This document shows positions 33,256 to 43,386 of a stretch of DNA of 46,077 bases, one piece after another (the first letter of the stretch is position 1; the number at the start of each line of letters is the position of its first letter). The notes under the pieces are model-generated. The model was not told the DNA's origin, searched no databases, and worked only from the letters and a program-made list of their open reading frames with translations. Source of the stretch: Oscillibacter sp. (GTDB lineage Bacteria; Bacillota; Clostridia; Oscillospirales; Oscillospiraceae); assembly GCF_028693505.1 (NCBI RefSeq), contig NZ_JAQUVF010000019.1, forward strand, positions 1-46,077. Direction: 5' to 3'. The translations under genes and the position numbers were made by a program.

Positions 33256-33759
33256 ATGGCGAAGAGCAAGGAAGAAAAAACCAATGTGATGCGGATTCTG
33301 GAGCAGAAGAGGATTCCCTATACCGCCCACTTTTACGAGGAAAGCGAAGGGCCGGAGGGCACCCGGGAATACGGCGTCCACGTTTTAAGGGCGCTGGGGC
33401 AGGACACGGAGCGGGGCTTTAAAACGCTGGTGGCCCGGGGAATTTCCGACGGCATCTATGTATTTGAAGTGCCGGTGGCGGAAACACTGGATTTGAAGAA
33501 GGCTGCCCGGGCGGCGGGAGAAAAATCCGTGGAGCTGCTGGCAGTGGCGCAGATCAACGCCGTCACGGGATACGTGCGGGGCGGCTGCTCCCCGGTGGGG
33601 ATGAAAAAGGCGTTTCCGGTGATCTTCCACGCCACGGCGCTGGCGTACGAGACCATTTACATCTCCGCCGGAAGAATCGGCGCGCAGGTAGAGGCCGCGC
33701 CGGGGGCGCTGCTGGCGCTGACCGGCGGAAAAACGGCGGATATCATCGTGGAGGAGTGA
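33256..33759 (+). CDS. ybaK: YbaK/EbsC-type Cys-tRNA(Pro) deacylase
   Basis: The 167-residue protein matches YbaK in length and sequence: RILEQKRIPYTAHFYEESEG near the start, GFKTLVARG with the conserved lysine, EVPVAETLDLKKAARAAGEKSVELLA, and the C-terminal RGGCSPVGMKKAFPVIF and SAGRIGAQVEAAP motifs. It removes cysteine from mischarged tRNA-Pro. Ribosome site is weak (GAGGTAAAAGAGT), starting within seven bases of the EamA remnant stop. Confidence 0.93.
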   Translation: MAKSKEEKTNVMRILEQKRIPYTAHFYEESEGPEGTREYGVHVLRALGQDTERGFKTLVARGISDGIYVFEVPVAETLDLKKAARAAGEKSVELLAVAQINAVTGYVRGGCSPVGMKKAFPVIFHATALAYETIYISAGRIGAQVEAAPGALLALTGGKTADIIVEE

Positions 33760-33763
33760 GAAT

Positions 33764-34159
33764 ATGGATGCCGCGGAAGCTGCCGAGGTGCTCAATCAAT
33801 GCTTTGACGGGATATTTTCCACATCGACATACGCGTTGGCCCGCAGGGGGTACCGCAGAATGAAGGCGCAGGTCGTCAGCCGGTCGTTCCCTGTGAAGGA
33901 TGGCTCTCCGGAGAAATTTTTGGCGGCGGCTTTGGAGGCGCTGAATCACCTCCCGGTCCTGCTGCTGGAAGAGCCTGCCCCTGCGTGTATCCGGGTGGTG
34001 ATGGGCAGCGGCGCTGCAAATCTCAATCCGGCGGTCATGGAAATTGTGATGACCGACGGGATGTGCTGCGTGACTGCTTGGGCAAAAGAGGGACTGATTC
34101 ATCAAAAAACGGCGGAAAAAGCCATCGATCGCTTTCAAACGCTGATGGAATCCGTGTAA
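33764..34159 (+). CDS. Hypothetical small protein
   Basis: The 131-residue protein has no signal peptide or membrane segment. Hydrophobic strands alternate with short helices ([39 protein letters not shown]). I do not recognise it. The ATG follows GGAGGAGTGAG and its start lies four bases after ybaK, so it is in the same unit, which ends before a hairpin at 34165. Confidence 0.75.
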   Translation: MDAAEAAEVLNQCFDGIFSTSTYALARRGYRRMKAQVVSRSFPVKDGSPEKFLAAALEALNHLPVLLLEEPAPACIRVVMGSGAANLNPAVMEIVMTDGMCCVTAWAKEGLIHQKTAEKAIDRFQTLMESV

Positions 34160-34164
34160 CGCGA

Positions 34165-34188
34165 ACAGCGGCCGGGAGACCGGCCCTG
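34165..34188 (+). other. Stem-loop upstream of uvrA
   Basis: GGCCGG (34169-34174) and CCGGCC (34179-34184) close a GAGA tetraloop, extended by ACAG/CTGT. It is not followed by T residues. It could be a weak stop or mRNA stabiliser between the small gene and uvrA. Confidence 0.4.
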
Positions 34189-34221
34189 TGAGATATCAGT
34201 TTAAGGAGATAAGAGACGCAC

Positions 34222-37050
34222 ATGCAGGATAAAATCGTTGTCAAGGGCGCCCGGGCCAACAACCTGAAAAATATCGACGTGACCATCCCCCGGGACAAGC
34301 TGGTGGTGGTGACGGGCCTGTCCGGGTCCGGAAAATCCTCCCTGGCCTTTGATACCATTTACGCGGAGGGTCAGCGGCGGTATGTGGAGAGCCTTTCCTC
34401 CTATGCCCGGATGTTCCTGGGCCAGATGGACAAGCCGGACGTGGATTATATCGAGGGGCTCAGCCCCGCCATCTCCATCGATCAAAAGACCACCAGTAAG
34501 AATCCCCGGTCCACCGTGGGGACCGTGACGGAGATTTACGACTATCTGCGTCTGCTGTGGGCGCGGGTGGGCACGCCCCACTGCCCCAAATGCGGCAGAG
34601 AGATCAAGCAGCAGACCATCGACCAGATCATCGATCAGGTGCTCTCGTTGCCGGAGGGGACCCGGATTCAGGTGATGGCCCCTGTCATTCGGGGAAAAAA
34701 GGGCGAGCACACCAAGGTTTTTGAGGACGCCAAGCGCTCCGGCTATGTCCGGGTCCGGGTGGACGGAAACCTCTACGAACTGGATGAGGACATTGCGCTG
34801 GAGAAAAACAAGAAGCACACCATTGAGGTCATCATCGACCGTCTCATCATCCGGCCCGACATCCAGCAGCGGCTGACGGACAGCGTGGAGACCGCCTCCG
34901 CCCTCTCGGGGGGCCTTGCGGTCATCAACCTTTTGCGGGAGGAGAAGGATTTGCTCTTCTCCCAAAACTACGCCTGCGAGGAGTGCGGCATCTCCATGGA
35001 GGAGCTGACGCCCCGGATGTTTTCCTTCAACAATCCCTTTGGCGCCTGCCCCACCTGCACGGGCCTTGGCAGTCAGCTGAAGGTGGACCCGACGCTGATC
35101 GTGCCGGAGCCGGGGCGCTCCATTCTGGACGGGGCCATTCAGGCCTCCGGCTGGGGGAACATCCGCTCCGACGGCATTGCCCGCATGTATTTTGAGGCGC
35201 TTTCCAAGAAGTACCACTTTGCCCTGACCACACCCTGGGACGAGCTGGGGGAGGAGGTACAGGGAATCGTCCTCTACGGAACCGGCGGGGAAAAGCTGGA
35301 GCTGCACTACGACCAGCCCCGGGGCAAGGGCGTGTTGTACCAGCCCTTTGAGGGCATTTGCAACAATATCGAGCGGCGCTATCAGGAGACCCAGAGCGAC
35401 GCCAGCAAACGGGAGCTGGAGGAGCTGATGGCGGAGTGTCCCTGCCCCACCTGCAAGGGCCGCCGCCTGAAAAAGGAGTCTCTGGCCGTGACGGTGGGAG
35501 ACGTGGATATCGACGCGCTGACCCGCCTTTCCGTGGTGGATGAGCTGAAGTGGACAGACAGATTGACCCTGACGGACCAGCAGCGCCTCATCGCGGACCG
35601 GATCTTGAAGGAGATTCGCTCCCGCCTTGGCTTTTTGCAGTCCGTGGGGCTGGGGTACCTCACGCTCTCCCGAGCGGCGGGAACGCTCTCCGGCGGCGAG
35701 AGCCAGCGCATCCGGCTGGCCACTCAGATCGGCTCTTCCCTGATGGGCGTGCTCTACATTCTGGACGAGCCCTCCATCGGTCTGCACCAGCGGGACAACG
35801 ACAAGCTGCTGGCCACGCTGCGGAATCTGCGGGATTTGGGCAATACGCTGCTGGTGGTGGAGCACGACGAGGATACCATGCGCGCCGCCGACTATCTCAT
35901 CGACATCGGACCCGGCGCCGGCGTCCACGGCGGCGAGGTGGTGGCGGCGGGCACGCCGGAGGAGGTCATGGCGAACCCCAACTCCCTGACGGGGCAGTAC
36001 CTCTCCGGAAAGATAAAAATTCCCGTCCCCACCCACCGGCGCACGGGAAACGGAAAGCTTTTGAAGGTCGTCGGCGCGGCGGAGAACAACCTGCGCCACA
36101 TCGACGCGGCATTTCCGCTGGGGACCTTTACCGTGGTCACCGGCGTCTCCGGCAGCGGCAAAAGCTCCCTTGTGAACGAGGTGCTCTTCAAGCGGCTGGG
36201 CGCGGACCTCATGCGCATGAAGACCCACCCCGGCAAGTGCGAGGGCATCGAGGGCATCGAACATCTGGACAAGGTGGTGGACATCGACCAAAGTCCCATC
36301 GGGCGGACGCCCCGGTCCAACCCCGCCACCTATACGGGACTGTTCAACGACATCCGGGACCTGTTTTCCTCCACGCAGGAGGCCAAAAGCCGGGGCTACG
36401 GCCCGGGCCGGTTCAGCTTCAACGTCCGGGGCGGACGGTGCGAGGCCTGCTCCGGCGACGGCGTTTTAAAAATCGAGATGCATTTCCTGCCGGACATCTT
36501 CGTACCCTGCGAGGTGTGCAAGGGCAGACGGTATAACCGGGAGACGCTGGAGGTCCATTACAAGGGCAAAAACATTGCCGAGGTGCTGGACATGACCGTG
36601 GACGAGGCGCTGGAGTTTTTCTCGGCGCTGCCGAAAATTCGCAATAAGCTCCAGACCTTGCAGGATGTGGGGCTGGGGTATGTGAAGCTGGGCCAGCCCT
36701 CCACGGAGCTTTCCGGCGGCGAGGCCCAGCGGGTGAAGCTGGCGACGGAGCTTTCCAAGCAGGCCACCGGCAAGACCATCTATATTTTGGACGAGCCCAC
36801 CACCGGCCTTCATACCGACGATGTGCGCAAGCTGCTGGAGGTGCTGGACCAGCTGGTGGATACCGGAAACACCGTGGTGGTCATCGAGCACAATCTGGAC
36901 GTCATCAAATGCGCCGACTATCTCATCGACCTGGGCCCCGAGGGCGGCGACGGCGGCGGAACCATCGTCTGCACCGGCACGCCGGAGACGGTGGCCGCCT
37001 GCCCCGAGAGCTATACAGGCCAGTATTTAAAGAAAATGCTGGCGCCATAA
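34222..37050 (+). CDS. uvrA: Excinuclease ABC subunit A
   Basis: The 942-residue protein has the two ABC ATPase modules of UvrA: Walker [15 protein letters not shown] near residue 31-44 and [14 protein letters not shown] in the second half, signatures [12 protein letters not shown] and [12 protein letters not shown], Walker [11 protein letters not shown] and [10 protein letters not shown]. Zinc-module cysteines are in CPKCGR, CEECG with CPTCTGLG, and CEACSGDG with CEVCKGRRY. It finds DNA damage and loads UvrB. AAGGAGAT precedes the ATG. It is about 4.5 kb downstream of uvrB, separated by an envelope module, not directly beside it as in many genomes. Confidence 0.98.
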   Translation: MQDKIVVKGARANNLKNIDVTIPRDKLVVVTGLSGSGKSSLAFDTIYAEGQRRYVESLSSYARMFLGQMDKPDVDYIEGLSPAISIDQKTTSKNPRSTVGTVTEIYDYLRLLWARVGTPHCPKCGREIKQQTIDQIIDQVLSLPEGTRIQVMAPVIRGKKGEHTKVFEDAKRSGYVRVRVDGNLYELDEDIALEKNKKHTIEVIIDRLIIRPDIQQRLTDSVETASALSGGLAVINLLREEKDLLFSQNYACEECGISMEELTPRMFSFNNPFGACPTCTGLGSQLKVDPTLIVPEPGRSILDGAIQASGWGNIRSDGIARMYFEALSKKYHFALTTPWDELGEEVQGIVLYGTGGEKLELHYDQPRGKGVLYQPFEGICNNIERRYQETQSDASKRELEELMAECPCPTCKGRRLKKESLAVTVGDVDIDALTRLSVVDELKWTDRLTLTDQQRLIADRILKEIRSRLGFLQSVGLGYLTLSRAAGTLSGGESQRIRLATQIGSSLMGVLYILDEPSIGLHQRDNDKLLATLRNLRDLGNTLLVVEHDEDTMRAADYLIDIGPGAGVHGGEVVAAGTPEEVMANPNSLTGQYLSGKIKIPVPTHRRTGNGKLLKVVGAAENNLRHIDAAFPLGTFTVVTGVSGSGKSSLVNEVLFKRLGADLMRMKTHPGKCEGIEGIEHLDKVVDIDQSPIGRTPRSNPATYTGLFNDIRDLFSSTQEAKSRGYGPGRFSFNVRGGRCEACSGDGVLKIEMHFLPDIFVPCEVCKGRRYNRETLEVHYKGKNIAEVLDMTVDEALEFFSALPKIRNKLQTLQDVGLGYVKLGQPSTELSGGEAQRVKLATELSKQATGKTIYILDEPTTGLHTDDVRKLLEVLDQLVDTGNTVVVIEHNLDVIKCADYLIDLGPEGGDGGGTIVCTGTPETVAACPESYTGQYLKKMLAP

Positions 37051-37139
37051 ATCGCGGCGGGAACCGCGTATCCCAAAGGAGCTTCGCCGCGACAGCGGCA
37101 AACAATAAAATTGCTCAAAAAGAAAGTTGAGGATTACCT

Positions 37140-38039
37140 ATGAATCAAATCACAAAAACCGCCATGGTCACCGTCTGCGGACGGCCCAATGTGGGCAAAT
37201 CCAGTCTCACCAACGCGTTGGTGGGCGAAAAGGTCGCCATCGTCTCCAACAAGGCGCAAACCACCAGAAACCGGATCTACGGCGTGGTGAACCGGGACGA
37301 CACCCAGTATATCCTGCTGGACACGCCGGGTCTCCACAAGCCCAAGTCCGCTCTGGGGGACTATATGGTCAAGGTGATCACCTCCAGCCTCTCCGACGTG
37401 GACTGCGCGCTGGTGCTGGTGGAGCCGATTGCCCACGTGGGCACGCCGGAGCTGGCGCTGATCGAGCGCATCCGGGAAGAGCACCTGCACGCCATTCTCT
37501 GCATCAATAAGATCGACACCGTGGAACCGGCGGCGCTGCTGCCGGTGATTGCGGCCTACAACGAGGCGTGGGACGGCTTTGACGCCATCATCCCCATCTC
37601 CGCGCACACTCGCAGCGGTCTGGACGATTTGATGGCGGAGCTTGCAAAATACGCCACCGAAGGCCCCCAGCTGTTTCCGGACGGACAGACCTCCGATCAG
37701 CCGGAGCGGCAGGTGGTGGGGGAAATCGTCCGGGAGAAGCTGCTGGTGTGTCTTGACAAGGAGATTCCCCACGGCACCGCGGTGGAGATCACGAAATTTT
37801 CCGAGCGGGATTCCGGCGTGATCGACGTGGACGCCACCATCTACTGTGAAAAGAGCAGCCACAAGGGCATCATCATCGGCAAGCAGGGCGTGATGCTCAA
37901 GCGGATCAGCACGCTGGCCCGGCAGGATATCGAAAAATTTATGGGCACCAAGGTCTACCTCCAAACGTGGGTGAAGGTCAAGGAGAACTGGCGGGACAAT
38001 GTGAACTACGTCCGCTCCTTCGGTTATCACGACGATTGA
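37140..38039 (+). CDS. era: GTPase Era
   Basis: The 299-residue protein has the Era GTPase motifs GRPNVGKSSLTN, TRNR(IYG), LLDTPGLHKPKSALG, NKID and ISAHTRSGLDDL, then a KH domain with GKQGVMLKRI. Era assists 16S rRNA maturation and small-subunit assembly. GAGGA lies before the ATG. The order era-yqzL-recO follows, as in other Firmicutes. Confidence 0.97.
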   Translation: MNQITKTAMVTVCGRPNVGKSSLTNALVGEKVAIVSNKAQTTRNRIYGVVNRDDTQYILLDTPGLHKPKSALGDYMVKVITSSLSDVDCALVLVEPIAHVGTPELALIERIREEHLHAILCINKIDTVEPAALLPVIAAYNEAWDGFDAIIPISAHTRSGLDDLMAELAKYATEGPQLFPDGQTSDQPERQVVGEIVREKLLVCLDKEIPHGTAVEITKFSERDSGVIDVDATIYCEKSSHKGIIIGKQGVMLKRISTLARQDIEKFMGTKVYLQTWVKVKENWRDNVNYVRSFGYHDD

Positions 38040-38113
38040 AAAAACGCTGAATTTTCCAGTTATCAAATTCGACATTTTTCCACAGACTATTCCTGAAAGA
38101 GGAGGTCTGCAAG

Positions 38114-38215
38114 ATGGATGCTGCGGTTTATTGGGAGTCCTTTTGCCTCACCGGCGACCCGCTGGCCTATGTGCTGTACCGTTCGGCGGCGGGAGAGGAC
38201 GGGCCAAAAGCGTAA
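38114..38215 (+). CDS. YqzL-like small protein
   Basis: The 33-residue open frame reads MDAAVYWESFCLTGDPLAYV and ends DGPKA. The pattern of aromatic residue, TGDP and YVLY matches YqzL, a tiny Firmicutes protein encoded between era and recO, exactly here. A strong GAAAGAGGAGG ribosome site lies just before. Function is unknown. It is too short for most gene finders. Confidence 0.8.
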   Translation: MDAAVYWESFCLTGDPLAYVLYRSAAGEDGPKA

Positions 38216-38260
38216 TGGTCGGGGGAGCGCGCCCCCGTACATAAGTAGAAGGAGGCCTCT

Positions 38261-39043
38261 ATGGCTGGAACGCCCTACATCGTCACGCGGGGCATCGTTT
38301 TGCGGGAGACCGAGACGAAGGAGTCGGACAAGATTTTGACCCTTTTGACCCAGGAGCGGGGCAAGATCGCCGTCATCGCCCGGGGCGCTCGGCGCAAAAA
38401 CAGCAAATACGCCGCCTGCGCCCAGTCTCTGGTCTGGTCGGAGTGGACACTTTACCAAAAGGGAGAGTGGTACTATGCCAACGAGGGCGCCTCGCTGGAG
38501 CTGTTTGACGGCCTGCGGCAGGATTTGGACGCCATGGCGCTGGGCTTTTACTTTGCCGAGCTGACGGAGGCCGTCACCACGGAGGGGGAAGCCGCGCCGG
38601 AGCTGCTGCGCCATCTGCTCAACGGCCTGTTCGCCCTTGGAACGCTGCGAAAGCCGCCCGCGCTGGTAAAACCCGCGTTTGAGCTGCGGCTGCTGGCTCT
38701 GGCGGGGTATGAACCGCTGGTGGACGGCTGCGCCTACTGCGGCGCACCGGAGCCGGACGGGCCGCTGCTGGATGTGGTGCAGGGGGTTTTGCGGTGCCGC
38801 GGCTGCGGCGCCGCCGCCGGGGCGCGGGCGCTCTCCATGCCGCTGTGCCCGGACTCTTTGGCGGCGCTGCGGCATATCGTCTATGGAGACCCCAAACGGT
38901 TGTATGGCTTCACGCTGGGAAATCCGGCCTTGGCGCGCCTGTCCGCGGCGGCGGAGGCGTTTCTTGCCGCCCAGCTGGAGCGGAGCTTTCGCACGCTGGA
39001 CTTTTATAAGAGCCTTCAGCCCCCGGAAATTCCGTCGAAATAG
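38261..39043 (+). CDS. recO: DNA repair protein RecO
   Basis: The 260-residue protein begins with the OB-fold of RecO (YIVTRGIVLRETETKESDKILTLLTQERGKIAVIARGARR) and has a helical C-terminal domain with zinc-finger cysteines in CAYCGA and CRGCG. RecO helps load RecA onto single strands coated with SSB. AGAAGGAGG precedes the ATG. It completes the era-yqzL-recO group. Confidence 0.95.
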   Translation: MAGTPYIVTRGIVLRETETKESDKILTLLTQERGKIAVIARGARRKNSKYAACAQSLVWSEWTLYQKGEWYYANEGASLELFDGLRQDLDAMALGFYFAELTEAVTTEGEAAPELLRHLLNGLFALGTLRKPPALVKPAFELRLLALAGYEPLVDGCAYCGAPEPDGPLLDVVQGVLRCRGCGAAAGARALSMPLCPDSLAALRHIVYGDPKRLYGFTLGNPALARLSAAAEAFLAAQLERSFRTLDFYKSLQPPEIPSK

Positions 39044-39054
39044 AGTACGTTTCG

Positions 39055-39060
39055 TATAAT
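39055..39060 (+). promoter_or_regulatory. Possible -10 box before mutS2
   Basis: A perfect TATAAT lies 30 bases before the mutS2 start. The upstream -35 (TTCCGT, 39030-39035) is poor and 19 bases away, so a separate mutS2 promoter is only possible. Confidence 0.35.
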
Positions 39061-39090
39061 TAAAGCGAAATGATACGAAGAGGAAATGTT

Positions 39091-41478
39091 ATGAGCGAAT
39101 TATTTGACAAATCTATCCGCACCCTGGAGCTGCCCCGGGTGCTGGGCCTGCTTTGCGAGCAGGCCGTCAGTGGGGAGGCGAAGGCCCGGGCACTGGCAGT
39201 CCGCCCCGAGACCGAGGCGGAGGAGGTGGAGCGTCTGCTGGACCAGACCGACGCCGCCCGGGAGATGATCGGCCTGCGGGGCAGCCCCTCCTTCTCCGGC
39301 GTGAAGCCGGTGCGGGAGGCGCTGGACCGGGCGGACCGGAGCGGCGTGTTGAACACCCGGGAGCTGCTGACCATTGCGGACCTCCTCACCGCCGCCCGCC
39401 GGGGCAGGGAATATCTGGGGGACGCGATGGCGCAGCGGACCGCCGTCGACCACCTCTTTTTGTCCCTCCACGGAAACCGGTTTCTGGAGGAGAAGATCAA
39501 GCGGTGCATTCCCGACGAGGATACCATTGCAGACGCCGCCTCCACGGAGCTGGGGGACATCCGCCGCCATATGCGCGCGGCGCAGGCCAAAAGCCGCCAG
39601 ATCCTGCAAAAGATCATCTCCTCGCCGACCTACGGGAAGGTTTTGCAGGAGAATCTGATCACCCAGCGGGACGGCCGCTTTGTGGTGCCGGTGAAGGCGG
39701 AGCACAAGGGCGACCTGCCGGGTCTTGTCCACGACATCTCCTCCTCCGGGGCGACGCTGTTTGTGGAGCCTATGGGCGTGGTGCAGGCCAACAACGAGCT
39801 CATCGAGCTGGAGGCCAAGGAGCAAAAGGAGATTGAGCGGATTTTGGCGGAGCTTTCCGCCGAGGCGGCGGCCCATCGGGAGGACATCCAGTGGGACTAC
39901 GACGCGCTGGTGCATCTGGACCTGATCTTTGCCCGGGGGGCGCTCTCCTACAAGATGAACGGCGTCCGGCCGGAGGTCCGGCGGGACGGGGCCATCCGCC
40001 TGCGCCGGGCCCGGCATCCCCTGCTGGACCCCAAGTGCGCGGTGCCCATTGATATCGAGCTGGGGGACACCTTCGACACGCTGGTCATCACCGGTCCCAA
40101 CACCGGCGGCAAAACGGTGAGCCTCAAAACGCTGGGCCTTTTGACGCTGATGACCCAGTGCGGACTGCACATCCCCGTGGCGGAGCGCAGTGCGGTGTCC
40201 GTTTACGCGCGGGTTTTGGCGGATATCGGCGACGAGCAGAGCATCGAGCAAAACCTGTCCACCTTTTCGGCCCATATGGTCAATATCGTGAACATTTTGA
40301 AAGAGGCGGACCGGCACAGTCTGGTCCTTTTCGACGAGCTGGGCGCGGGCACGGACCCGGTGGAAGGCGCGGCGCTGGCCATTGCCGTCATTCAGCACGT
40401 GCGGGGCGTGGGCGCCAAGGCGGCGGCCACCACCCACTATGCGGAGCTGAAAACCTTTGCCATGACCACCGCCGGAGTGGAAAACGCTTCCTGCGAGTTT
40501 GACGTGGAGACCCTCAGCCCCACCTACCGGCTTTTGATCGGGATTCCCGGCAAGTCCAACGCCTTTGCCATCTCCAAGCGGCTGGGGCTTCCCGAGGAGG
40601 TCATCGCAGCCGCCAAGGTCCAGATGAACGGGGAGAGCGTCCGCTTTGAGGACGTACTGGCCCAGCTGGAGACCAAGCGGCAGGCGCTGGAAAAGCGGGA
40701 AATGGAAGCAAGCCGCCTTTACGCCCAGCGGGAGGAGGACGCCCGCAAGGCTCGGGAGTTCCGGGAGCAGATGGAGCGGGCCAAGGAGAGCGCCCGCAGC
40801 CGGGGCGAGGCGGAGGCCAAACGAATTTTGCGGGACGCCCGGGCCGCGGCGGAGCAGGCGTTTTCCGAGCTTTCGGAGATGCGAAAGCAGCAGGCGAAGG
40901 CCGACCGGGCGCAAAATGTCAACGAGGCCCGGGCCAATCTCTTCCGCGCTCTGAACGAGGCGGAGGGAGCCGTTTCCCAAAAGGACGCCCGGCAGGAGCC
41001 GATCCCGAAGCCCAGCCGCCCCATTCAGGTGGGGGATCTGGTGGAGATTCCCGGGGTCCGCACCCCGGCGGAGGTCACGTCCGTTGGAAAGGACGGGGCC
41101 TTGCAGCTCAAGGCCGGCGTTTTGAAAATGAAGGCAAGGGCCGAGGAGGTCCGCCTCATCGAAGCGGATGAGAGGGCGGCCAGAAAGCCCGCCGCCGCCC
41201 GTCGGCAAAGTGCGCCCCGTGAGCTGAGAGCGTCCGCTGCCCGGGAGCTGGATATCCGGGGGCTGGAGACACTGGAAGCCGAGGCGGTGGTGGAAAACTT
41301 CCTCTCCGCCGCCGTGATGGGCCGACTGGAGACCGTCACCATCATTCACGGCAAGGGCACCGGCGCTTTGCGCAAGGCCGTCCATGAGATCCTGCGGCGG
41401 AACAAGGCTGTAAAGGACTTCCGCCTGGGCGTCTACGGCGAGGGGGAGAACGGCGTCACCGTGGTGACGCTGAAATAA
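39091..41478 (+). CDS. mutS2: Endonuclease MutS2 with Smr domain
   Basis: The 795-residue protein has the MutS2 plan: a helical clamp region, ATPase core with GPNTGGKTVSLKTLG, then DIGDEQSIEQNLSTFSAHM and LFDELGAGTDPVEGAAL, a long coiled coil (about residues 520-640), and a C-terminal Smr nuclease domain with ELDIRGLETLEA and IIHGKGTGALR. It restrains recombination or splits stalled, collided ribosomes, depending on species. The ATG at 39091 follows GAGGAAA; an in-frame ATG at 39070 has no site. A TATAAT lies just upstream. Confidence 0.97.
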   Translation: MSELFDKSIRTLELPRVLGLLCEQAVSGEAKARALAVRPETEAEEVERLLDQTDAAREMIGLRGSPSFSGVKPVREALDRADRSGVLNTRELLTIADLLTAARRGREYLGDAMAQRTAVDHLFLSLHGNRFLEEKIKRCIPDEDTIADAASTELGDIRRHMRAAQAKSRQILQKIISSPTYGKVLQENLITQRDGRFVVPVKAEHKGDLPGLVHDISSSGATLFVEPMGVVQANNELIELEAKEQKEIERILAELSAEAAAHREDIQWDYDALVHLDLIFARGALSYKMNGVRPEVRRDGAIRLRRARHPLLDPKCAVPIDIELGDTFDTLVITGPNTGGKTVSLKTLGLLTLMTQCGLHIPVAERSAVSVYARVLADIGDEQSIEQNLSTFSAHMVNIVNILKEADRHSLVLFDELGAGTDPVEGAALAIAVIQHVRGVGAKAAATTHYAELKTFAMTTAGVENASCEFDVETLSPTYRLLIGIPGKSNAFAISKRLGLPEEVIAAAKVQMNGESVRFEDVLAQLETKRQALEKREMEASRLYAQREEDARKAREFREQMERAKESARSRGEAEAKRILRDARAAAEQAFSELSEMRKQQAKADRAQNVNEARANLFRALNEAEGAVSQKDARQEPIPKPSRPIQVGDLVEIPGVRTPAEVTSVGKDGALQLKAGVLKMKARAEEVRLIEADERAARKPAAARRQSAPRELRASAARELDIRGLETLEAEAVVENFLSAAVMGRLETVTIIHGKGTGALRKAVHEILRRNKAVKDFRLGVYGEGENGVTVVTLK

Positions 41479-41613
41479 GGAAAAAGGGGCGGCGCGCTGA
41501 AAAACGCCATCCCAAAGGGCAAGTCGGCAGGAGACGCAGGGGCATTGGGTGTCCCTTTACAACGGCTGATTTTCCCTGCCATACCGGAGAAAAGAAAGGA
41601 TCAGGTGAGGCGT

Positions 41614-42387
41614 ATGCAGGCGCTTTCCAGACAATATCACATCAACTGTGTGCCCGGCGACGTGGGCCGTTACTGTATTCTGCCCGGCGACCCGGAGCGG
41701 GTGGCCGCCATTGCCGCCCTGCTTGAGGACGCGCACCCGGTTGTTCATAACCGGGAGTTCAACGTCTGGACCGGCACGCTGCTGGGGGAGAAGGTCACTG
41801 TCTGCTCCACGGGCATCGGCGGGCCTTCTGCGGCCATCGCCATGGAGGAGCTGCACAAGTGCGGCGCGGATACCTTTGTCCGCACCGGGACCTGCGGCGG
41901 CATCGATTTGAATGTCCAGTCCGGGGATATCGTGGTGGCCACCGGCGCCATCCGCTTTGAGCACACCAGCCGGGAGTACGCCCCGCTGGAATTTCCTGCG
42001 GTGGCGGATTTTGAGATCGCGGCCTGCCTTGCCAAAGCCGCCAAGACCCTTGGCCTGCCGCTGCACACCGGCATTGTCCAGTGCAAGGACAGCTTTTACG
42101 GCCAGCACAGCCCGGAGGCTTCCCCGGTCTACTATGAGCTTAAGCAGAAATGGGAGTCGTGGAAGCGGCTGGGCGTGAAGGCCAGCGAGATGGAGTCTGC
42201 GGCGCTGTTCGTTGTGGCGGCGGCCCTTGGCTGTCGCTGCGGGTCCTGCTTCCATGTGGTGTGGAATCAGGAGCGAGAGGCGGCGGGCCTCGACCAGAAG
42301 ATGAGCGAGGATACCTCCGCGTCCGTCCGCGTGGCGGTGGAGGGACTGAAGCTGCTGATCGAAGAGGACCGGAAGGCCGGTACATAA
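41614..42387 (+). CDS. udp: Uridine phosphorylase
   Basis: The 257-residue protein has the uridine/purine phosphorylase motifs: ILPGDPERV near the start, the phosphate-binding arginines in NREFNVWTG and [34 protein letters not shown] and the nucleoside-binding [14 protein letters not shown]. It splits uridine with phosphate to uracil and ribose 1-phosphate. ATG 41614 follows AGGTGAGG at short spacing; ATG 41545 is in frame but lacks a site. It is followed by a strong terminator. The symbol rests on family motifs; a broader nucleoside specificity is possible. Confidence 0.87.
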   Translation: MQALSRQYHINCVPGDVGRYCILPGDPERVAAIAALLEDAHPVVHNREFNVWTGTLLGEKVTVCSTGIGGPSAAIAMEELHKCGADTFVRTGTCGGIDLNVQSGDIVVATGAIRFEHTSREYAPLEFPAVADFEIAACLAKAAKTLGLPLHTGIVQCKDSFYGQHSPEASPVYYELKQKWESWKRLGVKASEMESAALFVVAAALGCRCGSCFHVVWNQEREAAGLDQKMSEDTSASVRVAVEGLKLLIEEDRKAGT

Positions 42388-42399
42388 AGGCCGGAGCGT

Positions 42400-42440
42400 A
42401 AAAAAGATTCCTGCCGCTTTAAGCGGCAGGAATCTTTTTT
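42400..42440. terminator. Bidirectional terminator between udp and metA
   Basis: GATTCCTGCCGC (42406-42417) pairs perfectly with GCGGCAGGAATC (42423-42434), flanked by six A on the left and six T on the right. It ends udp on the plus strand and metA on the minus strand. Confidence 0.95.
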
Positions 42441-43386
42441 ATGCTTCCGTTTCTTCCGTCCGAACGCCCCGCTCAATGTCCTGAATGTGATAGGGAGACG
42501 TTTGGTAGACGCAGTAGTTCAGCCAGTTGGTATACAGCAGGTGGGCGCAGGAGCGCCAGGCGACCAGCGGCTTTTCGTTGGGATTCCCGTGGGGGAAGTA
42601 ATGCTGGGGAAGCGGAACATCCACCCCGGCATTGAGGTCCCGCATATATTCCTTGCGCAGGGTGTCCCGGTCGTACTCCGCGTGACCCATCAAAAATACC
42701 TGACGGCATTGGGCCGTCTTGACCGCGTAGACCCCGGCCTCCTCCGAGGCGGCAAGGATCTTCAGTTCCGGCACGGCCTCGATGTCCGCCCGGTCCACGG
42801 TGGTGTTGCGGGAATGAGGGACCCAGAAGGTGTCATCAAAGCCCCGGAAGAGGATGAAATTGGGGTCCTCCACGGTGTGCTCAAACACGCCGAAAAGCTT
42901 TTGCGGCAAAGGGCGCTTGGGAATGCCGTAATGATAGTACAGCCCCGCCTGCGCGCCCCAGCAGATATGCAGGGTGGAGTGGACGTGGGTCTTGGACCAC
43001 TCCATGATCTCGCACAGCTCCGGCCAGTAATCCACCTCTTCAAACGCCAGCAGCTCCACCGGCGCGCCGGTGATGACCAAGCCGTCGAAGGTGCGCTGGC
43101 GCACCTCGTCAAAGGTCTTGTAAAAGGCCAGCATGTGGGCCTGGGAGGTGTTTTTGGACACGTGACCGCTGGGCGCAATCAGCTCCAGCTCGATTTGCAG
43201 GGGCGTGTTGCCCAGCACGCGGGCCAGCTGCGTCTCCGTGTCCACCTTGGTGGGCATCAGATTGAGCAGCAGGATCTGGAGCGGACGGATATCCTGCGTG
43301 ATGGCCCGGGTCTCCGTCATGACGAAGATGTTCTCCTGGGTGAGCGTGCTGGTGGCGGGCAGCTGATTGGGAATCTTGATGGGCAT
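42439..43386 (-). CDS. metAA: Homoserine O-acetyltransferase (MetA family)
   Basis: The 315-residue protein is a MetA-type homoserine acyltransferase with the catalytic Cys142 in ICWGAQAG, His235 and Glu237 in MGHAEYD. Position 111 is Glu (TGAPVELLAFEE), the residue associated with acetyl-CoA use in Bacillus-type enzymes; succinyl enzymes have Gly. It therefore makes O-acetylhomoserine, the substrate of MetY encoded just upstream on the same strand. The ATG at 43386 directly follows the metY stop (TAAATG), with AGGAGG inside the metY end as ribosome site. Both share the methionine T-box. Confidence 0.95.
   Translation of the reverse strand: MPIKIPNQLPATSTLTQENIFVMTETRAITQDIRPLQILLLNLMPTKVDTETQLARVLGNTPLQIELELIAPSGHVSKNTSQAHMLAFYKTFDEVRQRTFDGLVITGAPVELLAFEEVDYWPELCEIMEWSKTHVHSTLHICWGAQAGLYYHYGIPKRPLPQKLFGVFEHTVEDPNFILFRGFDDTFWVPHSRNTTVDRADIEAVPELKILAASEEAGVYAVKTAQCRQVFLMGHAEYDRDTLRKEYMRDLNAGVDVPLPQHYFPHGNPNEKPLVAWRSCAHLLYTNWLNYCVYQTSPYHIQDIERGVRTEETEA

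Noticed and set aside
34201-36291. Long antisense frame opposite uvrA
   Set aside because: Shadow of uvrA with low-complexity, GC-rich translation.
39100-41385. Long antisense frame opposite mutS2
   Set aside because: Shadow of mutS2; no domain or ribosome site.
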